This document shows positions 48,943 to 57,619 of a stretch of 58,465 nt of DNA, one piece after another. Origin of the DNA: Bigelowiella natans CCMP2755 (taxonomy: Eukaryota > Cercozoa > Chlorarachniophyceae); the NCBI GenBank assembly GCA_000320545.1, contig ADNK01003413.1:1-58465 (forward strand), given 5' to 3'. The translations under genes were made by a program, and so were the position numbers. Each line of letters begins with the position of its first letter. The stretch's first letter is position 1. Under the pieces are notes generated by a model. It ran no database searches. It was not told the origin of the DNA and saw nothing but the letters and a program-made list of their open reading frames with translations.

Positions 48943-49605
48943 TAGAGAGCGAAAAGAGGCGAGGAAAAGAAAGAGCCAGAAAAAAATCAGGCTAGAGAGG
49001 GCCCGTGGTCACCTCGAGCAATTTCACAGGCTATCGCGAAGGAACTCATATATACGGCAAAGATCATGGATGGGACTGAAGCTGCACAGCTGGGTGTCGT
49101 GAACCGATCGGTGCCGCAGGTGCTCACTAAGCACATAACAACTCGGTGGAGGTTGAAGGCTTATCCTATGTAATTGACAGAATGAAGAAGGAAACGCTGC
49201 TGCCCAGGCTGCGCTGGAACTGGCGAAGAAAATTATTCCGAATGGACCAATCGGGGTGAAGGTAAAATGAGCTGCTGCGTCCGCTCTCAACAACATTATA
49301 TGTACTATATGAGATGAGGTCGATAACGAGTGGATACTTGAGCAGATGGCCAAGGCAGCTATTAACAAAGGATTAGAGGTACCGCTAGAGTCTGGCCTGG
49401 CCTTTGAGCAAGCATGCTACGCCCAAGTTATCCCTACAAAAGACCGGTCAGAAGAGCGATGGCCAAAATTTGTCACATTTTTTGGATTCCGTATAAAATT
49501 AAGTTGTTCGAATTTTTACGCGTGTAATAATATGTCGCTGATGTTAGGCTGGAAGGACTTGCTGCTTTCCGGGAAAAACGAACTCCGGAGTACAAAGGCG
49601 AATGA
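47771..49605 (+). CDS. AUH: AUH-type enoyl-CoA hydratase (methylglutaconyl-CoA hydratase), mitochondrial
   Basis: Eleven exons: 47771-47875, 47966-48043, 48108-48179, 48256-48348, 48408-48504, 48626-48718, 48807-48847, 49030-49119, 49181-49261, 49346-49446 and 49548-49605. They close exactly in frame at 302 residues. The N-terminus ([15 protein letters not shown]) is an Arg-rich amphipathic mitochondrial presequence. Crotonase motifs are intact: [14 protein letters not shown], the oxyanion-hole segment [34 protein letters not shown], and the catalytic region [20 protein letters not shown]. The C-terminus has [20 protein letters not shown] and ends PEYKGE, very close to animal AUH. The enzyme hydrates 3-methylglutaconyl-CoA to HMG-CoA in leucine degradation. 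It converges on the Nudix gene. The (CA)n(GA)n array at 48880-48940 is intronic. Confidence 0.96.
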
Positions 49606-49630
49606 ATTGCTATGTTCAATAACGACAATG

Positions 49631-49671
<41 letters not shown>

Positions 49672-50688
49672 GTGCGGATCTGATCTCACGAAGTTTTATG
49701 TTGAAATACAAATTGCAGCTAGCGATTCAGTGTGCTTTGGATACGATGCAATGTAGACGAGTCTCATGCATGTGCTGACGCAGCCGTGCATGACGTAGCC
49801 AACACACTGCAGCTGCCTGCCTACATGTTTCATGGGCTGCCAAATGAGTGACAGATGGGGAGTGTTTGTTCGCACCGCTATATACCGCTGTACATTCTCA
49901 TCATGTGGGTGCGAACGTGCTAGCTAGCGTGCTGATGGTCTCCATGCATTGAATCTGTGCGTTATTGCCGCCAGCAGCTCTAGAGCTGTAACTTTGCAGA
50001 AACAAACGCAAGGATGGACCAAAATGGATCGGACAGGCTAGCAGGTCTTGTGCAACAGGTCGCTCACGGCGAGCTGATCGTCACATTCTAGCATTGTCAT
50101 GCATGCGCATGCCAGCACGCCTGCATTACATCATGATGTTTTGCATGCTTGTTAGCAAAGGAGACCGCAACAGCGTAGCGCACCATGATCGCAAGCCATC
50201 TATGCTAGCATGTATCATTCACTCCAAGCTGACCAGTGAGCACGATTGATTCGTCTTGCGTGCTCGCGCTGTGTGTTCGGAAATGAAATGAATAAAGGAC
50301 CATGCATGCGCGTCGCAAGCAAGTGAGAATCACGACTCGCAAGCGCGCGCGTTCAGATTAAATAAGATTGCAATGTGGTGCATGCCAAATCTGATGACAA
50401 CGGGAGGCTTTAGTAGAAACGCAACGGCAACATGATGCTATCAGGATCACAGCAAAAGCGGGAATGCAGCTTATTGCCAGCTTGTTGTCAGAACGATGCA
50501 GATTGGTGATGCAATCAGAAGGAAGCAATCAGCAGTGAGGTGTTGCAACAACGATGTGCAATGCAACTAACCATTTTTCTAGAATTTCATCAAAATGAAA
50601 ATTTGCTTCAATGATCTTCACGCGCCACTTATCTCGGACTTGGGTTTTCGCTTGCGCTAGCTCCACATGTTCCACATGTTCCTCAAGA
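49606..50688. other. Convergent spacer E with (GA)n and a duplicated block
   Basis: Between the AUH and Nudix 3' ends. It opens with a (GA)n array (about 49633-49668), then a ~200-bp block that recurs at 54946-55143 in the same orientation. The rest is rich in GCTAGC, GCATGC and TGCATG words. No gene is supported. Confidence 0.7.
49633..49856 (+). repeat. Direct repeat, left copy (GA array plus ~190-bp block)
   Basis: After the GA array, shared words include GTTTTATGTTGAAATACAAA (GTTTTGTATTGAAATGCAAA in the partner), TTGCAGCTAGC, TGTGCTGACGCA, CCGTGCATG and ACATGTTTCATGGGCTGC. The partner copy is 54904-55143. Identity looks like roughly 75-80 percent by eye. Confidence 0.8.
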
Positions 50689-51463
50689 TTAGAACATGAT
50701 CGAAGACGCCTGTCGCTTCGAGTCTTTCATGAGCCTCACGGGTCTGGCCTGTTTATCAACGAATCTCTCCATCGCTAGAAGCGTAAGGGTGCTCACCCAC
50801 TCTTTTCCGTCTTTTCCGAACGCCATCCTAAACGGCAATTGCTCCGACGACGATTTTTCCTCCCAATCAGATTTGAACTTGCGAAAGATCCCGACCATTT
50901 CCTTAACATTGAACCAACGCGTGCCCTGGATCTCAGTCTCGTCCATTTTCACCGTCTTCGACTTCGCTTTAACAATGAAGTACATGAAGTGGTCGTTGAT
51001 GAGTCCATCACGCGAACGCGGCTGGTTGCAGCCGACTCCCAGCAATGTTTCAAAAGTGTCGTCTAACTCAATTCCAGTCTCCTCACGAAGCTCACGCATT
51101 GCAGTCTCGAGACATGATTCCCCGATATCTGTAGCCCCCCCAGCCCTCGACCAGCAACCATACTCAAGCACTAGTAGAAATTCTTTTTCGTCGGGAGACA
51201 ACACTATTGCGCCCCCTCCCTCGATGCTCGTGGAATACCTGGGAACTCGCGATTCCATGTCCGTTCTGGTCCACTTGAACCACACCTAAAGGGCATGAGT
51301 CTTCAAATCAATGTGGGGGCGAGGTCGAAGGTGGCAACATTCATCAACGAAGTAAATCTTAATCAATCAGCGGACTAACGAATTCATCTGTTGCTTCGTT
51401 GTGGTTGTAGAACTTGTAATTCCGAGACAAAACCAGTGACATCTGAACAAACAAATCAGACAT
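50689..51463 (-). CDS. Nudix hydrolase
   Basis: Two exons, 51463-51380 and 51285-50689, joined at DEF/VWFKWTRTD, giving 226 residues. A complete Nudix box (Gx5Ex7REUxEExGU) is present: GATDIGESCLETAMRELREE followed by TGI, with the metal-binding REXXEE core intact. The preceding GGGAIVLSPDEKEFLLVLEY strand is typical of Nudix enzymes that act on nucleoside diphosphate derivatives such as ADP-ribose, diadenosine or inositol polyphosphates. FMYFIVKAKS and the WFNVKEMVGIF segment resemble diphosphoinositol-phosphatase or AP4A-type members, but the substrate cannot be set from sequence. It is head-to-tail with the SLOG gene (same strand, 127 bp downstream of its stop). Telomere-like repeats lie between them. 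Confidence 0.92.
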
Positions 51464-51561
51464 GATGACGACGTCATGCGATCCTGCTTCTGTTATTCTG
51501 TCGTGTGTTGTGTTATCTGATAGTTTCCAATGATTTATTTTTCGATAAGTGTTGATTCAAA

Positions 51562-51585
51562 TTAGGGTTAGGGTAAGGGGTTAGG
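51562..51585 (+). repeat. Interstitial telomere-like repeats
   Basis: TTAGGGTTAGGG followed by TAAGGGGTTAGG, i.e. degenerate TTAGGG-type units. They are immediately adjacent to the SLOG gene stop codon. Confidence 0.75.
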
Positions 51586-51589
51586 CTAT

Positions 51590-52429
51590 TCAGGGGGATA
51601 ACCCCACATATTCTGTTGTGACTAGACGTTGGGGCATTGCCACGTAGACAGCACCAGATTTAACCGCCTCACATTTCTCCAAACAAGTAGTAAGATCCTT
51701 GGATGCAATCGGTTTCCTGACACGTATCCACTGACCACCGTACCTGGCACCTTGGACAACGACAGCGTGGCTTCCATCTCGTGGAAGAGTTGGCGTCAGT
51801 TGGACGTATTTCAATGAATCTTCCTTGAATTCTGGAATGTGAAGGACAGCTGATGGGAACGATGGCCCTTTTGTCTCCCTCATCGCTTCCAGTAAAAGTT
51901 GAACGCCCAGCTCTGTTACTCCAGGGATGGTGTCTTCGCGACCCCCCGAGAACATGAGAGATTTCGGTTTGTGTGTGTTCAAGAATGCTTTAAGTTGCTT
52001 CCCAAGCTCTGGAATCTTCTCCTTAGTGATGTCCCACACGATCATCACAGGTCGTCTTTTCTCGTCCTTCGGGGCAATCACCTTAAAGTCTGCGTCAGAT
52101 GGCTTATCCACTGGGATATATTCATACTTTCCGTCGGTGAATACTGTGAAAGTCTTCGTGGTGCCCATGCCTGTTCTTGGCTTCACTGTGAGGAAGGCAA
52201 GGCATGCATCGGCCATCGCTGCATTAGCTTGGTCTCGCCATTCATAATTACCTTCCCCTTCAACCAGGCCGTGAGCCTTCGCCACTTCCTCCCCCTTCCC
52301 ATCAAAGCGTTTGAAGCCTTTTGGCATGTATCCTTTCACTCCGATGTTATGCTTTTTATACGGAAATTGTAGAGGGATTGAGTCTGCTCCGGTCTGACCA
52401 CCCGTTACGAAAACCTTGAGGGCGTGCAT
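51590..52429 (-). CDS. SLOG-superfamily protein, circularly permuted YpsA type (cpYpsA)
   Basis: An intronless gene of 279 residues. The start is the ATG in MHALKVFVTGGQTGADS; the longer frame has no ATG and meets an upstream stop. Diagnostic motifs are GGQTGAD near residue 9, GYMPKGFKRFDGKG, and YEWRDQANAAMADACLAFL. A second half has MIVWDITKEKIPELGKQL and SGGREDTIPGVTELG, matching the WDI...GPRES.xPG pattern of cpYpsA. SLOG domains are Rossmann-like folds that bind nucleotides or their derivatives and have been proposed as sensors or processors in prokaryotic conflict systems. About 80 further residues (VQGARYGGQWIRVRK) do not match anything I know. It is divergent from vWA copy 2 and upstream of the Nudix gene. 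The prokaryotic-type family suggests lateral transfer, as an inference. Confidence 0.88.
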   Translation of the reverse strand: MHALKVFVTGGQTGADSIPLQFPYKKHNIGVKGYMPKGFKRFDGKGEEVAKAHGLVEGEGNYEWRDQANAAMADACLAFLTVKPRTGMGTTKTFTVFTDGKYEYIPVDKPSDADFKVIAPKDEKRRPVMIVWDITKEKIPELGKQLKAFLNTHKPKSLMFSGGREDTIPGVTELGVQLLLEAMRETKGPSFPSAVLHIPEFKEDSLKYVQLTPTLPRDGSHAVVVQGARYGGQWIRVRKPIASKDLTTCLEKCEAVKSGAVYVAMPQRLVTTEYVGLSP

Positions 52430-52507
52430 GGGCGAATGTTTCTTCTCTTTCTTCACACCGGAGACCAATGAGTGAGTTAGTTTGGTAGATCTACTCTAGT
52501 ATTTGAG

Positions 52508-52572
52508 TTGCTTCGGCCCGAGGATCCTGGTAGGAATGTTCCTCCTCCTTTCTGCTTTCGACCGAGCCGAGA

Positions 52573-52627
<55 letters not shown>

Positions 52628-52632
52628 GCATA
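52508..52632 (-). promoter_or_regulatory. Shared 5' module, copy E2 (upstream of SLOG gene)
   Basis: In plus orientation it has GAGGATCCTGGTAGGAATGT, TCCTCC, CTTTCTGCTTTCGACCGAGC and CGAGATG, then a (TTG)n array (about 52574-52629). It is the mirror image of copy E3 140 bp away and matches E1. GGAATGTTCC is again an nGAAnnTTCn palindrome. Its position 80-200 bp before the SLOG start suggests promoter or 5' UTR. Confidence 0.6.
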
Positions 52633-52767
52633 TTTTTTAATATTACTCACCGAGGACGAGTGCATGTTGTCTAATAACGGATACTGCGAAAAGATTGACC
52701 GAATCACATCTACTCCTGGGGGTGCGACAACAAATTACGGCTAAAACATCCACAGCACATGCATGGA

Positions 52768-52872
52768 GCTGCAACAACAACAACAACAACTACTACTACC
52801 ACTACATCTCGGCTCGGTCGAAAGCAGAAGAAAGAAGGAACATTCCCTCCAGGATCCTCGGGGCGTTGATGC
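52768..52872 (+). promoter_or_regulatory. Shared 5' module, copy E3 (upstream of vWA copy 2)
   Basis: CAACAACAA and CTACTACCACTA tract, then CATCTCGGCTCGGTCGAAAG, AGAAAGAAGGAACATTCCC and AGGATCCTCGGGG. It is an inverted match to E2 and a direct paralogue of E1. Here the open frame happens to run through into the vWA frame, but a 2-bp difference in copy 1 breaks that frame, so it is treated as noncoding. Confidence 0.6.
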
Positions 52873-52943
52873 ATCGAAGAAGAGCAGACAGATATAGACT
52901 CAAAACTCAAACAAACATTCGCAACTCAAAACACACAATCGAT

Positions 52944-53888
52944 ATGAACAAGACTACTTTCATCTGCAGTACCTGCAATGCAACCTTCGTCTCTAGGCCC
53001 GCGCTTGAGTCCCATCTGACTCAGAGCAAACACCGTACGTCTGGCCGCGGAAGAGGGGGAAGACGTGGGCGTGGGCGTGGACGTGGACGTGGACGTGGAA
53101 GCGGAGGAGGAAGAGCTAGTGTTTTTTCCTCTTCAGCTGGTGTTCTAATCCCCCATGGAGGACGAGGGGGTCAAGGAGGACGTGGAAGAGGGGGCAGAAC
53201 CGTCATTAGGCGCACTCATAGTGTCGTCACAATATCATCAGAGAAAAAAACGCGTAAGCCATTCTACTGCTCCTTACTGGTGGACAAATCTGGGTCTATG
53301 GCTGGATCAAAACTTGAGGAGGCTTTCAATGGTGTCGAGAATCTTCTCAAAGTGCTCCGCCCTAAGGATTTTGTGACGTTCAGAGCATTCAACCACAACG
53401 TTGACACAGCGTTCGTTGGTGTTAAGGCTCACAAAGTCAATGTGAAAAGAATGAGAGCAAACACCAAGAGTGGAGGCTGCACTGCATTGTTCGATTCAGT
53501 GAAAGCTGCTGCTGAGGATTTCAAAGAGAGCAATTTCAAACCTCTCATGATACTTCTCACCGACGGAGATGACACTAGTTCGACCTGCTCAGCTGCTGAC
53601 GCTCGCAATGCGCTGCTAACAGCAGCTCGTAAACACAAAGGTTTTCGAGCCGTTTTGCTCTCTGTGGGAAATGATGGCCTTCAACAGTTGAAAACAATGG
53701 CCAAAGGCATTCGTGGTGTTGATGTTCATTCTGTTGAGCAAAGTGCCACCGGTGTCAAAAAAGCCTTTCAGTGGGTATCGACACATGTGACCAAAATCAT
53801 TAGACAGGAGCAGCAGCTAGTAATTTCACACAACGGCTGCATCAAAAATGGCAACAAAGTCAATAGAAAACTAAAATTTTTTGATTAG
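52944..53888 (+). CDS. C2H2 zinc-finger / RG-rich / vWA-domain protein, copy 2
   Basis: Intronless, 314 residues, with the same architecture as copy 1: a C2H2 finger at 8-30, an RG-repeat linker with one more RG dipeptide, and a vWA domain with a full MIDAS (DKSGS, GGCTALFDS, LLTDGDD). The basic C-terminus is KVNRKLKFFD in both. The open frame extends upstream to 52695, but the extension translates the noncoding shared module and is not preserved in copy 1; the ATG at 52944 heads the conserved region. It is divergent from the SLOG gene, with 514 bp between starts. In both copies a convergent partner lies downstream. Confidence 0.88.
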   Translation: MNKTTFICSTCNATFVSRPALESHLTQSKHRTSGRGRGGRRGRGRGRGRGRGSGGGRASVFSSSAGVLIPHGGRGGQGGRGRGGRTVIRRTHSVVTISSEKKTRKPFYCSLLVDKSGSMAGSKLEEAFNGVENLLKVLRPKDFVTFRAFNHNVDTAFVGVKAHKVNVKRMRANTKSGGCTALFDSVKAAAEDFKESNFKPLMILLTDGDDTSSTCSAADARNALLTAARKHKGFRAVLLSVGNDGLQQLKTMAKGIRGVDVHSVEQSATGVKKAFQWVSTHVTKIIRQEQQLVISHNGCIKNGNKVNRKLKFFD

Positions 53889-54900
53889 AGTTCCTTCAGC
53901 AATTCAGAATTTGAGACCAGAAAAGAAAAAGAAAAAAAAATCAAACAAAAGCGACAAGCAAGAAAACAATTAACAAAATTCAAACAGAGAACAAGAAAAG
54001 GAAGAAGGATGGCATTTGATCTCAACAAACAATTCTTCAAGCACTTCTTCTTCTTCTTTTTCCTCCTGTGTGATGTGAACATACAAGTCATTCTTTTCAC
54101 ATTGAACGAACAATTTTTTCCATCAACAAAGTGATCATGTGATCGTTTCAGTGCGCAACTCGAACACAATGTGTATGCAGCATGCGTGACGCCTTTGTCA
54201 ACATGTCTAGATGTACATATGATGACACTCGATCGCAGCAACGCACTCACGCAAGACAAGCCGCGCCAATGCTGGCGAAAGTGTTGAACCATGCTGCAGC
54301 AGACGTGATCAGCAACATGAACGCTGATGCACGCCGTGCACATGTCGCTTCCACAATGCACACAACACACGCTAGCACGTGTTGTGTTGCGTTATTGACA
54401 GTCCGCATGACAAATGTACGTTCCCATTTGCAATGGACATAGTGATGCAACATGTGTGGCACCTGTATTGCATCACATTCTCTGTAATATCTCATATGCA
54501 ATACTAGCGACTCACTCTAACACTGTTTGTGGTGAATCCCACATCTTGACTTTTGCAGTCTTGCAGACATACAATTGTCAATGCAGGTAAGAACATGGAT
54601 GGTCACGACACAGGGTTCCAACTGCAGTGCCCACCACACACGCACACGTGCTGTGTGATCTTTGCACGCTACGCAGCCACGGCATTGGTCAATTGATCTC
54701 CTGCTGTGTGTGCATTGCATTGCTAGATTGCAGCGGTGCACACACGTACGCGCATGCGTCGGTAAGAATTCTTCCTCTCTTTTGTTATTTGTTGCAAAGT
54801 CGCAATGGTGGCTGCTGGCGACAGTGCAACGTGCCGATGCAATGCACAGACGACATCACAAGCACCGAACTTGTGTGCATTGGAACACACATGCACAGCG

Positions 54901-54946
<46 letters not shown>

Positions 54947-55165
54947 ATCAGAGGTGCGGGAGAGATCTGAGCTGAACTCACGGAGTTTTGTATTGAAATG
55001 CAAATTGCAGCTAGCTTCTCAGTGTGTTCTGGATGCGATTTAGACGAGCCACATGCATGTGGCATGTGCTGACGCAACCGTGCATGTGCACCCACTGCAC
55101 TGCAGCAACCCACATGTTTCATGGGCTGCAAAATAAGTGACAGTGACAAACACATAGCTTCCTGC
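53889..55165. other. Convergent spacer F, 3' flank of vWA copy 2
   Basis: Between the vWA copy-2 stop and the 3' end of the ADC-like gene. The left 600 bp is the duplicated flank. The right part has GCTAGC, CATGCATG and TGCATTG words, a (GA)n array (54904-54945) and the right copy of the direct repeat. No gene is supported. Confidence 0.7.
54904..55143 (+). repeat. Direct repeat, right copy (GA array plus ~190-bp block)
   Basis: Partner of 49633-49856, same order and orientation, ending ACATGTTTCATGGGCTGC and then a GTGACAG word. It ends only about 20 bp before the stop codon of the ADC-like gene. Confidence 0.8.
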
Positions 55166-55943
55166 TCAAGGTGCGTCAATCTTCGTTGGTGAACAGAATA
55201 TCATGTTCCCACACCCGCAAATTCCAACCCTAGAAATCCCTCCAAGCTTGCTGAGATCAGGAAAATGTCTGTCATCTGCAAAGTGCATTTCCAGCCCAAA
55301 ACACACCCCGAGAAGGCCGGTTGTGATGTCAAGTTTCGTTGCTAGCCAAAAGTCGTTATCATTGGTCGGGCAAATCAACTCTTCACCATCCTCGTCTATC
55401 GCTTTTTCAACGATTGAAGGCATCAGTGGTTTGGGGATGGGCCACGTGTTGGCAGGGAGAAAGCTCGGAGTGCGGAAAAAAGAAGCTTCATATATTGACT
55501 TCTGTTCAGACTTGTCACCGGCAGAGTCTTTGAGAGACACCGTGACTCGACGATGGAAGTAGTTCTCCTCGCTCCAGGTAAATTTGGCCAGCCCGGATTC
55601 CCCAATTTTTCCTCCCTTGCTTGACTGAGGCAATGGAAGAGACATAAATCCTGGTCACAAGTCGATCTGCGAGGAAAGGTTTCCGAGCTGTTCCTTTCGG
55701 CTCGAAGGCCTCTGGGATGAGTAAGAGCTCATCATACGGCCCGACAGGGAAATCGGAGTAGCGAACCAGCATTACAGCGCCAAACCCGGAGTAGAGGAAA
55801 TCCTTCTGGTCAGCATCCGACGTGAGATGCAGATCCACTCGGGCACGGTCGAACTTGCTGGCGTCCAACGGGAAAACATACGACTCAGCTACTTTCAGCT
55901 GCCACGGATGTGATGGTGGTGCAACCCTCTTCGATCCCAGCAT
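55166..55943 (-). pseudogene. Acetoacetate-decarboxylase-like protein, frameshifted
   Basis: Two overlapping frames carry one family. The upstream frame starts MLGSKRVAPPSHPWQLK and contains GFGAVMLVRYSDFPVGPYDE, LLLIPEAFE and TRIYVSSIASVKQGRKNWGI. The match then continues in another frame as LAKFTWSEENYFHRRVTVSL down to ICGCGNMIFCSPTKIDAP. The switch is at about 55590-55598, where no GT-AG intron fits; relative to the expected NWGI-x-x-LAKF spacing, two bases appear to be missing. The ADC-like superfamily includes decarboxylases and many uncharacterised fungal and protist proteins. The length (about 260 residues) is normal for the family. It could be a recent pseudogene, a sequencing error, or an unusual junction. 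Intron-free, like its SLOG and vWA neighbours. Confidence 0.75.
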
Positions 55944-56121
55944 ATTGCCATCACATGCGGTAGAAGAAGAAGAAGTAGAATATGCAGGTAGTCCGAGCAG
56001 CGGTCTCCATTCTTGGAACTCCCTCCCAGAGGAATTTGTAGCTGAGCCAAATTCCGAGGTATGAAGCCACAAAGTACAGGACGAGTGGTAGGTACTGCAG
56101 AAGAAATTGGAAATTGAAGTG
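55944..56121. other. Upstream region of the ADC-like gene
   Basis: 178 bp with a minus-strand frame that could encode a hydrophobic helix (YLPLVLYFVASYLGIWLSYK). It might be a 5' exon of the ADC-like gene or belong to the small gene upstream. Unresolved. Confidence 0.3.
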
Positions 56122-56351
56122 TCAATTGAGCACGACGTGGCCGAGTTGACTCTCGTCGAGTTGGGTCAGCAAGAGATTCAGCGCCTCGTAGACCGCTGCG
56201 GCGTCCGCTTCTTGAGGGGGAGAATTCGGTTCGTGCTTTGCCACATCACACACGATGAGCAGGCATTCATGAATGGTTAAAAGAATGTTCTTATGCATGA
56301 TGGAACAGAGATACTAACCTCGGCGTTTATTTCCATGTGATTCTGAAGCAA
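56122..56351 (-). CDS. Small conserved-looking reading frame, possibly partial
   Basis: Two exons, 56351-56319 and 56289-56122, joined across a 29-bp gap with GT-AG edges. They read MEINAE/NILLTIHECLLIVC, then VAKHEPNSPPQEADAAAVYE and LLLTQLDESQLGHVVLN before the stop. The amphipathic helices look coding, but I do not recognise a family and the 5' end is not established (an ATG is at 56336). The intron would be shorter than any other here, so the model is weak. Confidence 0.35.
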
Positions 56352-57619
56352 CTGTCCTCCCAAAAAGTTTGTTTAAGAAGAATTAAAAAAATGATGCATC
56401 CATTCAAAGCTGGATTCACTCGAAGTAATAAATTTCGAGAATCGATGATGGAGCAGAGATTCGTTCTAGCCAACATCAAATGGAGTACTTAACGCCAGAT
56501 GTCAAATACTGCGGCCTTCTCTGGATCACTTCCGATCACTTCCGATCAAGCCATGCGAAACCGCCTCAAGTCTTCGGTGCGCGTCCTACGTGGACGTCCG
56601 ACGAACGGCAAAACCAGGCCCGCGTCGAACACCTTCGAAAATGCTCCGGAGCGAATGCGCAAAGAAAATTTTGGCGACAGAGAGCTGTCTTCCCGCAAAA
56701 TCCGGCGGCGTTCATTCCGACGGTGAAGGAAAGAAAAGGGACGCGCGGGTATGGCGAGTGGGGCAACGGGCACGGGCACCCGTCGGAAAGAGCTGGAACT
56801 GATCTCTTTTACGACACCTGAGGATTTTCTCCTTGTCAGGCCCAAAAAGACTTGTCGTACTTCAAAAAGACGTTCTTTTAGTACGCTTTTTCTTTCCATA
56901 CAATTCAATAATCAACATGTGTGATCACCTTGGAACAATTGAGGAGCACGATGGGGCTGCAACCAGATCTTTTGGGTGGATTTCCGTAAATACCCGGGAT
57001 TGTACGTCAAAGCGTGGGCGGAAACGTGGCGATTTTAGGGTTGATTAGGTTAGGGTTAGGTGTTAGGGTTCATGGATTTCTTGAGGATTTCCTGATTTCC
57101 GAAGGATTTCCATGAATTATGCGACTAATTCGGGCTGTTCCTGGGCTTTTCGAGAATGGCAGCGATGTTGCTAAGGCTGAGTGGTGCATCTTGCCCAGCA
57201 TTTCAAGCGGGGGATGACCGAGGAATCCCATCCTAATTTAGCTTGTGACTTCAAAGAAGGGAAGGCGCAGCGATTAAAGAAAAGCGACAGGCGGTCGACT
57301 GCAAATATTTTAAGAGGTTTCTGTGTCTGAAAAATCTTGAAATTTCACCTAAGTTCTCAGCCTGCCCACAATGGCGCGTGTCTTCCGGGTACAGTCCCCC
57401 CACCACCACATCTCTGTTTTTTCCGGAATGGGAGGACAACGGGGCGTCTATTTTCATACAATTTCCCGCAGAGCCAGATTGTTTCTGTTCGATTCTTGAT
57501 CTTGCATTGCCACTCACCAGAGCGACTCTGACGTATCGTAAAAATCAAGGAAGAGTCTGAAAATCTGACATCATGCCATTGCTTCAGGAGCAGCACTAAG
57601 TATCAAAGCTTCACAAGAT
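56352..57619. other. Spacer with one candidate small basic ORF
   Basis: No firm gene. A plus-strand frame from 56499 (MSNTAAFSGSLPITSDQAMR, then a highly basic stretch ending RKIRRRSFRR) could splice at 56726 to 56843 and end in another basic segment. There is no family match. Degenerate TTAGGG-type units lie at 57034-57070. Confidence 0.35.
57034..57070 (+). repeat. Second interstitial telomere-like tract
   Basis: TTTTAGGGTTGATTAGG, TTAGGGTTAGG and TGTTAGGGTT, i.e. several degenerate TTAGGG/TTTAGGG units on the plus strand, 5.5 kb from the first tract. Confidence 0.7.

Larger units (their letters stand above)
52693..54500 (+). repeat. Duplicated segment carrying vWA gene, copy 2
   Basis: The inverted partner of 31520-33558. 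Coding sequence and the first ~200 bp of 3' flank are almost identical. Beyond that the match drops to clearly diverged but still alignable sequence (for example the GATCATGTGATCGTTTCAGT and TGTCAACATGTCTAGATG neighbourhoods). Confidence 0.85.

Noticed and set aside
51562-51585. A true chromosome end.
   Set aside because: Only a few degenerate units, with genes on both sides; interstitial at most.
52695-52943. In-frame 83-codon extension upstream of vWA copy 2.
   Set aside because: It translates the noncoding CAA/CTA tract and the shared 5' module; in copy 1 a 2-bp difference breaks the frame, so the conserved start is at 52944.
49633-55143. An LTR retrotransposon bounded by direct repeats.
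   Set aside because: No gag, reverse transcriptase, integrase, primer-binding site or TG...CA termini are visible between the repeats; internal genes are cellular-type enzymes.
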